Assembly (NCBI GenBank): GCA_021740905.1
Contig: JAIOYV010000051.1
Span: forward strand, 1 to 50,028
DNA from: Bacteroidales bacterium
GTDB taxonomy: Bacteria; Bacteroidota; Bacteroidia; Bacteroidales; M50B96
Direction of reading: 5' to 3'
Length of the DNA: 50,028 nt
Position numbers and translations under genes: made by a program. The notes under the pieces were generated by a model that was not told the DNA's origin, did no database searches, and saw nothing but the letters and a program-made list of their open reading frames with translations. Within the stretch, counting starts at the first letter, position 1. Each line of letters starts with the position of its first letter. This document shows, one piece after another, positions 46,901 to 50,028 of this stretch.

Positions 46901-47118
46901 GTGTAATTTGTGTAAACTGCGCAACCACTCGTACTGGTGTTGCTAATAGTGGTCGAGTTCCCGGCCAAACCAACATAATCAATTCGGGAGTCTGCGGTAT
47001 TGGTCGCCCCTGACGAGCAATACGTTTGAGCAAGAAGTTTCCCAAAGGGGTTCATTAATAAGCCAAAAAGCAACAGTATGCCCATCAGCTTTCGAAGGTC
47101 TACATTTTTCATACTCAT
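34915..47118 (-). CDS. Giant multi-domain T9SS surface protein (4067 residues)
   Basis: The protein starts with a signal peptide ending LLAQ. In order I see: a GEVED domain (about 32-185, DWNHDYDFTDAGETIGY and YGETEDYSVFI); CARDB-like Ig segments (for example DNDMGVVGVTPANICTG); three beta-helix modules (about 300-730, 840-1275, 1385-1820), each opening with GxYTxGAxGDFxxF and a CGPVVF strand and closing in GADEY/F followed by a CARDB-like linker; further CARDB-like segments; a second GEVED (about 2530-2690); a lamin-tail-like segment near 2980 (LALTEFDLGDPDYIEIQN); a PPC-like domain near 3320 (DTKLEIHSQCPQTVFGTASY); two SprB-type repeats (3410-3550, PLSYLWSNQSTSLTLTNLAP); two copies of a YWP/GQGYQ domain (3690-3850); and a type A T9SS sorting domain (3981-4067). 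It is likely a surface adhesin or gliding-type structural protein. No frameshift is seen over 12.2 kb. Confidence 0.93.
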   Translation of the reverse strand: MSMKNVDLRKLMGILLLFGLLMNPFGKLLAQTYCSSGATNTADSRIDYVGLAGNSTTISNTSTSGCAVYTNYTSLAPADLSPGGSYTITVTAGTCNGNYDKGAIVFIDWNHDYDFTDAGETIGYTTVTNPTATFTIPMVVPAYALMGNTRMRVIVVETTSPSTIAPCGTFSYGETEDYSVFITAASDNDMGVVGVTPANICTGVSDFYAIVANYGGLTAANYKVDWSFGGVAQPQISVSNSILSGQTDTVFLGTLNFVNSMYDIIIYTSMPNGVADTINYNDTLSLLPFFLSLNGTYTVGATGDFLNFNEAVGALSVYGICGPVVFEVEAGTYNEQISIGQVSGVNATNTVTFKSASGVNSDVVLQYNATGTANNWVVNLDGGDYYSFEDMTIKSQNGTYGRVVRLVNGAHHNSFSGNILQAPQAASTSNYMAVVVNESGLGDTANVFHNNDVLNGSYGFYMYGGSSTSPELNNEITHNNILNFYYYGLYLYYQGRIKVEYNTIESGLYSTHYGIYTYYMKDNFRIVGNQLHLKATSTNYCMYIYYADGGPSRGLVANNFVSQSVGTSTAYGMYVYYSSNVNIYNNSINITAGSTTSTAIYVSQAAAGGYGNIEIVNNSLVNTGGGYAINILDAAMTAGMVSYQDYNNYHSTNASPILFGVWTVNNLTDLNLIEPHSIMVNPAYSSVSDLHSYSPFLVDAGKPLSSVPFDVDMEPRDPLTPNIGADEYTLYTNDAGMSAFVGIDAICPGLIPVSANINNYGLVELTEVNVSWSVNGVTQTSVMVYDTIPVGGFTTVFLGNYTFLSGVIYDVIGWASMPNGVVDPSNTNDTTSLVGLQTAAAGTFTIGAAGDFATLTDAQTFIENYGVCGPVIFNILPGIYDEQLTLNEVSGVDAVNTVTWQSSTGNKADVTVQYAATGTGDNWVWRFYGADYNTVQNITMKSTTASTYGRVLLFHNSSNYNQVLNNDILSIITTSSNSATVYSYSDSKDEYNIISGNIISGAYYGIYWYGSSANLENGNQFIDNEIVDFYYYGVYNYYQFANTLVGNYVAQNPAGSTTCYPMYVYYCDGPIVVTNNKLFDDAGATYYGLRIYYCDATAAAPGLIANNMVSCIGNTGTQYGLYIGYSIYQKIYHNSVYLANGSTNYGAYLYITSTAYGPFDFKNNSIVNMGSGGYCLYGTSAGMSMLTSDHNNLYSNSATLCSFSTAYPTLSAWQALYPGDVVSTDGGYLAPDNLHSNSLLLDGAALAVPEVTTDFDGDSRSITTPDIGADEYVLANDDAGISGMPGINALCPGLSDITVTLNNYGLVALSSVTINWEVNGVTQTPFSFTGNILPGNSQDVLIGSYNLLSTGNYSFTVWTTLPNGNNDPNSSNDSYSITGVTTAVNGNYTIGATGDFTTFAGAVNFVATNGVCGPVVFTVESGTYTEQVTLPTILGTSAVNTITFQSATGINTDVVVQYAAVGSTDNWVLAWTGGDYITVQDMTFQSTTTTTYARVVEFRGNSDYNTLSNCNIQSITTTSSNAAGIRSYTDGKDQYNTIIGNTVTGAYYGIYWYGTSTDREDGNQFVDNHISMYYYYGLYLYYNNNVKVNGNTVLQNPTGSVTNYPLTVYYSDGPIEVTKNVIYDNAGSTFYGLRVGYAVATALEPGLIANNMISSEGNTSTQYGLYVYYCNHQKIYYNSVRIANGSTVYAAYLQIPSTAYGPYDFKNNSIVNLGTLGYCLYGTTSAGISMLNSSNNNLYTNSATLCSFTTAYSTLLAWQALYPGDVLNTDGEYISASDLHTFSTYLNGAGTPVPQVTTDIDGQARNSSFPDVGADEFDLLLPANELMVEIVYTLGQLPIGAGDNHVVTAIVRNVGANTQYNVPVTLTISGANSFTNVVTIDSLTFAGVQTVSFSPFTAVTLGVDTVTVSVPPDMDNTNNSATYMQQVTENQIAYADLSPMAVNLGYNTGAGLLLCKYHINGVKVVSAVGAYIVGTSTIGNSLYGVVLDMAGNILSQSAPVVITAIDSIYIFPILNPPATTVINGDIYVGIAQTANAVGYYPLGVQAELPTRSNAFYTAGINGGVVDENSNFGRFTIGAIVIDPAPYDAACVDILSPEGGCGQDMEQVSITIQNFGLNAISGNLTASYQLNNNTVVTETVPTAIPLGGTYDYNFTTLLNLTVPADSTFDLKAWVTLTGDLNHYNDTSATTVQSLYTPAAPVAVDATVLYGSMATLGAISADSIQWFSDTLATIPLGGGSQISIGPLYDTTVLYAQSGTNSLAPGSLLTTMVSGNGQSGVMFDITAYENLTIDSFFVNVDNTGTMEVWYREGSYVGFTGSQTGWTLAGSANVVFAGTNLNSLLPIGGITIPDGETYGIYITFVSGSGINYTNGDGTNEIYQNSDMKIQCGHGGAYFALTFSPRVFNGTVFYSSGISGCPSELVPVTAYVANIPQYDIGVVAENSPSSGVNLGNAEVISVEIQNWGSMPANLFQITYDITGATSSTVSELVINSIASGTTSTFNFATTADLSTYGVYNICVYTQLVGDGYAINDTLCFSVTNSVPSYCVSSATSTAYEEITQVDLSNMSNYSFPQGTMYTNFNLTVAPAILTLGNSHPVSITTSYAPGYTTQYNCWVKVFIDWNNDGTWTEPAETAFSSATTSSNTVTGFISVPGTATLGMHSMRVVFVETTAATSVLPCGTYTWGETEDYQVIIQPPYEVDAGVISILSPSGAMLENSIQPVSVVVYNFGSDTIYSMDVVYTVNGLNPVTTAFTGAIPAFTSATVSLGNLAVPGGNFDLCAYTVLTNDASPGNDGVCVSLFADPQYNLEMTSIDAPVEGCDLGMETVSVTFTNLGDTVIGNIPLSFWTSTMSTPVTETYTGTILPNAVVTYTFTTAINLAVTIQTEFEIFAWLSYLPDPVLTNDTTSIVIISGISPGSPVAYDVTIWGGNIATLNIVNPDSNNVYTWYDAANNQLGTGTTLVTPVLFDTTIYYVNAASGSAGSLALTEFDLGDPDYIEIQNVTNSVIDATGWVVAVSETPYTDINTVNPNYWNLGVIQPGQVLTKSDLASASNYWGSNLFWNPGTPPSFTGWAMIVDNLGNVVDFMSWGWTEAQIYGMNVTINGFPIDMTTAWIGNSMMSYPSNFITRINYDDDVVTDWINATAGSMGLPNPNMVISGGSGVGCAGPLVPVTVFVQYAQYDGAVLTMTSPVSASNLGNVSITVDLYNNGLMPLSNFLVQYTISGYTPVFGTVAGPLAPGQSISYTFPTQFNASTFGTYNICIKTLVTGDGYPANDEFCTSFANWDGNGESCSTSFPYLLINEPPVYQTTIHPYDRQWWRFELPVAATNVDVSLCGSAFDTKLEIHSQCPQTVFGTASYLGYNDNSCSTQSLVHFNSLSAGTYWAKVYGYQAAFGDYVLEITGDLADIAIVNFSVNQIMCNGAANGSIVASVVPIIPGATLPLSYLWSNQSTSLTLTNLAPGTYILTITDATGIPQIESVTITQPPLLDATLTGVDATTIGGNNGSITTTVTGGVSPYFFTWSNGATTQNIASAYAGIYSVTISDTNGCILEKNITINSPLPPGWIVTPTANSHLIIVSQNSNISLDGITAAYGSLIGVFSNQNGTVVCSGWAYWSGMSTSVTAYGATPPLDNGYQPGEVFTWRLYEAALGVQYDGNACYLTGYPNQGNYATGGFSGINCLNAQSIITQAINLPTGWSIWSTYLIPVNPNMMVLFNSIATQVTIVKSGSGAIYWPVYNLNTIGNLIMGQGYQVKMVSAQTLAVQGLLINPSISPITIPGGWSIMGYLRTSPMNAVTVISPIVSNVVIVKSGGGQIYWPLYNLNTIGNMVPGQGYQIKMVTQDVLTFAMNTSAPTKSDVISVLPEKYNKVNNTGHNMSLGILESAWNVAPQEGDEIGVFNAKGDLVGSTVYRNGFNAITIWGDDSQTENVIEGIANGEVFTLKLWDQENNTEQKLIVQSWLQGNNQYGRDAISVIEKLTISGKGYDSFMLFQNRPNPFRDATEISFYLPEASNVILMVYNTLGEKIEELVSSRYEAGKYSVTFETGNLAPGTYFYKIVGDKFTDTKVMNIQ
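41650..46240 (-). repeat. Three tandem 1.63-kb coding modules inside the giant gene
   Basis: Anchor AAATCGCC(G/A)GTTGCCCC and variants occur at about 42930, 44563 and 46205 (intervals 1633 and 1642), and the IGADEY codons at about 41670, 43300 and 44930. Modules two and three are the most alike, for example GRVLLFHNSSNYNQVLNNDI against ARVVEFRGNSDYNTLSNCNI. Confidence 0.85.
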
Positions 47119-47517
47119 TTTAATATTTAGTTAGAAAAGCATTTATTCAGTCTATTCCCTTCGTTTCTCTACCATTATTATCGATTCTATTCACTGAAGT
47201 ATGAGGTTTGTCAATAATAAAAACGAAAAATAAACAGATCAAATATATGTGATTGTGAGGCTCGTGACATTAAAATGAGATTAAAAATGAATGATTTCGA
47301 GCTATACAAAACCTATACAGGGCCTTATAATTACTTGATATAGTGAGAGTCAGCACTTTTATCAAAAACCCTCTTAGCTTTGTTTGGATTTATTATACCG
47401 ATTACTATTTGAAAAGCGCCTTTAGTTCGTTTCTCTCCTAAAACCACTTCAAACCTGCCTGCCGGACAGGCTGGTATGTATCGGCATATACGCCCGATGA
47501 AAAATCGGGACAGGCTA
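47119..47517. other. Intergenic region upstream of the giant gene
   Basis: This stretch holds the presumed promoter of the giant gene (no clean -7 box found) and two palindromic elements. Minus-strand frames here have protein-like fragments (FEVVLGEKRTKGAFQIVIGI) but no start or full domain; they may be remnants. Confidence 0.4.
47454..47509. repeat. Two adjacent palindromic elements
   Basis: CCTGCCTGCCGGACAGGCTGG (47454-47474) folds with GCCTG/CAGGC and CC/GG arms. CCCGAT (47493-47498) and ATCGGG (47504-47509) form a second hairpin with a GAAAA loop. Both resemble the short palindromes scattered through Bacteroidota genomes, sometimes inside coding sequence. Confidence 0.5.
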
Positions 47518-47720
47518 TTGAAACTAGCCAAATGGCTTTCAGCGCATTTTGAAGTACAAATGTTATTATTTGAGACTGACCAACATCAATGGCTCCCGTA
47601 ACGATAGAGCAAGATAAAGTGATTGATGCACTGAGAGAACTTGGCAAAACTAATGAACATATTAAAGAAACCATTAAAAGGTGGCTTTATGGTGATTTTT
47701 CTTATTGGTTTGCCGAATAG
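47518..47720 (+). pseudogene. Frameshifted small gene remnant of unknown family
   Basis: One frame (47518-47601) reads LKLAKWLSAHFEVQMLLFET and ends DQHQWLP; a second, overlapping frame (47589-47720, ATG start) reads MAPVTIEQDKVIDALRELGK, TNEHIKETIKRWLYGDFSYW and ends FAE. The two join with a one-base shift in the WLP/APV overlap, and both look like real amphipathic protein. I infer one short protein disrupted by a frameshift, or two overlapping short genes. The family is unknown. It lies beside palindromic elements. Confidence 0.35.
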
Positions 47721-49570
47721 TATAAATTAAATATGGTATTCGATTTTAGCAAATAGCCTTCTCCGGGTTTCATTGTTCCAATAGCATCGATATTCCATTG
47801 TGGCCAATACACTTGCCCCATTCCATTCTTTACAATATCAATATACTGGTTTGTTTGAGTGAAGACGAATCCGATTGATTGAGCATAATACCTCACATAA
47901 CTGATTATTTGCCATCCCACCTCAATAGGGATTGGTGTTTCTTCTGGCCGGATAAAATCACCACAAAAGTTAATCTCCCGTGCTTCACTCATTTTTACTT
48001 GATAGCCTTGTTCCATTTCCCAGTTTCCAATTTGATTCAAGGCATATTGCGGCCAGTAAACAGAACCATCCTCAGCTTTCATAATCAGTAAGCTTGTATC
48101 AATCGGGGCCATTAGATCGGAAACCAAACTATCGAATAGGTTTATGTAGGACGAGATAAGGCTCCACCCCTGTATCAAATCCAGGTTGTGATAACTGCAA
48201 TTGTGGTATTTGGCAATATATCCGTTCGAAGCCCAGGAGGGGCTGGTTAAAACAGTATCACTTCCAAAATAAACAGAAGAACCATAAGACCCGGTAAGGT
48301 AAATATCATCATTGCTGTTCACAGCCACAAAGCTTCTTGAATTTGTTGTCCTTACCGTATCAATAAAGCTACCGGGTTCATACTTTCCATCAGGCTTTAA
48401 CTTTATTAAAAACTGATAGTAACCATAATATGCCAGATTAGTTAATTCTAACACATGATCGTTGATAAAGAGGTTTAGGGGAAGTCCGTTGTTTTGCCTG
48501 TATAACTAGGAGGAAACCACAATTTCACCCTGTGAATTTAAATCCATAGTTGACCAATACAAAGGACTTTCAGAATATATTTTACTTACCCATTCAACAT
48601 CCCAATTGGAATTCATTTTACAAACAAGCTTCATCCCATTGGGTACTGGAAGAGGATTGACAATAGTAAAGGTATCTAAATAATAAGGGTCGAAAATGCT
48701 CCCACTTAATAATATGAGAGGCTCATTGTTGCTGTTTATTTCTATTCCAAAAGTATAAAAATGACTTGGGAAGGTTTTGGTTGATAATACATTCGTACCC
48801 CCGGAACTAAGCTTTGCTAAGTATGTGTTTGGAGTATTATTGCCAATATTTAATGTATTCATTCCAATATTTAATGTGTCGCCGCAAGCCCCACCAAAAA
48901 TTATATTGGTATCATTATCATAAGCCAGTGTGTGAATCTCGACACCTCCATCGCCTCCAACACCATTTGCCCAAATATAGTTGCTCATTGGATCTATTTC
49001 ACCAATAACACAATTATACCCACCACTCGACACAATTTGAATGGAGTCAAGCATGCTTATATTTTGAATAGAACCTACAAAGCCCAAATTATTGCTGGGA
49101 GAGGCTACAATATCCTCAATCCAGATATCATCCATACACTTTGCCCACATCTCATTTCCAAGAGAGTCGAATTTTACAATAAATTTATCGTAATTGTGCC
49201 CGGAGTTTGCGAAATAAAAATACCCTCCACTGTGCCCCGAAACATAAATATTACCTTGGCTGTCAACTGTAAGATGTCTTGCAGAAGCATAAGGAATGGC
49301 TTTCAACAACAAAATAACGCCAGCGGGATTTAGTTTTACAACAAAGCCACATTCGGAATATGGTAACTGCAAACCACTAATTGACATTGTATCATACTGG
49401 TCGCCTATTATGTACATATTTCCTGAGTTGTCCGAGCAAATATCATCACAAAATACCATGTCGTCGGCATATAAGCCATGTGCCCATTCCCAGTTTTGGG
49501 CAGAGCTAAAAAAGGAACATAAAATAATAAAGGATGTAAAGATTGTGGCTCTGATATGTATCGTTTTCAT
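47702..49570 (-). pseudogene. T9SS-style secreted propeller-like gene split by an in-frame amber codon
   Basis: The upstream frame begins MKTIHIRATIFTSFIILCSF with a signal peptide ending SSAQ and contains SBBP-like repeats (GNMYIIGDQYDT, GNIYVSGHSGGYF, FIVKFDSLGNEMWAKCM). It stops at TAG (48506-48508) after GEIVVSS. Beyond the stop the same frame continues without interruption (LYRQNNGLPLNLFINDHV, then LELTNLAYYGYYQFLIKLKP) through two copies of a YWPQ/GYQVKM domain to a stop at 47702. Total is 623 codons in one frame. In the 30 bases after the stop, the adjacent frame reads SYTGKTTDFP, which fits the repeat better, so two compensating single-base indels are an alternative cause. No T9SS sorting domain is visible at the end; the YWP-type domain is terminal. 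If the amber is real the gene is inactive; separate expression of the second half from a GTG at 48454 would lack a signal peptide. Confidence 0.72.
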
Positions 49571-49794
49571 TCTTTCTGGTTTAAGGCTTTCATTAGACAT
49601 ATTGCATTACGAAGTTATATGCAAATGGTTTAGGGTAGAATGAAAATGTTGGGGTTTGGGTTGTCCAATCCAACTTTGAAAAGTTAACAGGCAAAGAGTT
49701 TGGTCGGTTTTGATCTGGGAGGGTGTTTAATGATTTTAACTTCCATCAACTCCAAACTTTCCAACACATACCCTACAAATAATATAGGCACGGG

Positions 49795-49850
49795 AATCGT
49801 GGTAATGCAAAACTTTCCAACTCCGAACTTTCCAACTTTGAACTCTTCCA
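49795..49850. repeat. CTTTCCAAC/CAACTTTGAAC repeat tract
   Basis: Units CAAAACTTTCCAACTCC, GAACTTTCCAACTTTG and AACTCTTCCACTTTTGCG belong to the CAACTTT family seen elsewhere. It lies between the split gene and the rRNA operon end. Confidence 0.5.
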
Positions 49851-49898
49851 CTTTTGCGCAACAAGGCTTTAGCATAGTAGTGCAGAAACTAATAAAAA

Positions 49899-49939
49899 AC
49901 AAAACGCCCCGACGAAATAGATCATCGGGGCGTTTTTTT
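49899..49939 (-). terminator. Intrinsic terminator of the rRNA operon
   Basis: ACGCCCCGA (49904-49912) and TCGGGGCGT (49925-49933) form a 9-bp stem with a 12-base loop; on the minus strand it follows the 5S gene and ends in TTTTGTTTTTTATT. Confidence 0.9.
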
Positions 49940-49940
49940 A

Positions 49941-50028
<88 letters not shown>

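Overview
The window reads as chromosomal DNA from a member of the Bacteroidota. Several large secreted proteins end in the C-terminal domain that targets cargo to the type IX secretion system (T9SS). Many start regions carry the Bacteroidota -7 promoter element TAnnTTTG, in two cases with TTTG exactly 19 bases upstream. Shine-Dalgarno sequences are inconspicuous. Housekeeping genes are of the Bacteroidota type, for example the Mrp-like ATPase and the split-type PurL. A Bacteroidales or Marinilabiliales-like lineage is plausible but is an inference.

Layout. 0.1-5.8 kb: three minus-strand secreted proteins (a C-terminally truncated PPDK-like protein, a beta-helix/PKD T9SS cargo and a beta-propeller-like T9SS cargo). 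6.2-10 kb: a secreted unknown, then a sigma-54 response regulator and its overlapping histidine kinase. 10-14 kb: two small toxin-antitoxin-like pairs (DUF4160/DUF2442 and DUF433/DUF5615), a decayed orphan antitoxin-like gene, an isochorismatase-family hydrolase, an alpha/beta hydrolase and a carboxypeptidase-regulatory-like protein. 14-29.7 kb: mostly core metabolism and housekeeping: a DUF2147 protein, a D-threonine aldolase-like PLP enzyme, rpmH (L34, only 52 codons), an aminotransferase, an outer-membrane barrel, rplS (L19), a DMT transporter, lnt, a HEAT-like protein, purL, an Mrp/NifU-type Fe-S pair, dxr and an M23 peptidase.

29.7-32.9 kb is an initiator tRNA-fMet locus with an unusual structure. 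A degenerate 5' half-copy, carrying a perfect palindrome where the D-arm should be, lies upstream of the intact tRNA. The tRNA 3' end and its terminator are repeated 2.8 kb downstream. Between the two repeats sits one AT-rich gene coding for a seven-repeat propeller plus Ig-like T9SS protein. No integrase is visible. 33.3-34.8 kb holds an ECF sigma factor, a probable anti-sigma partner and a divergent small membrane protein. The two divergent promoters share the same bipartite sequence, TCTGAAACATTTTC-N11-TGTCA, which predicts an autoregulated ECF regulon.

34.9-47.1 kb is one giant gene (4067 codons) for a multi-domain T9SS surface protein containing three tandem beta-helix modules of about 1.63 kb. 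Upstream of it lie a frameshifted small-gene remnant with palindromic elements and a T9SS-style cargo gene split by one in-frame amber codon. The latter shares a distinctive two-copy domain with the giant protein. The window ends in a minus-strand rRNA operon terminator and a partial 5S rRNA.

Intergenic regions hold several families of short degenerate repeats (CAACTTT/GAACTTC, GGCAGTC, GGAGTATTGGAGT). No CRISPR array, transposase, integrase or prophage gene was seen.
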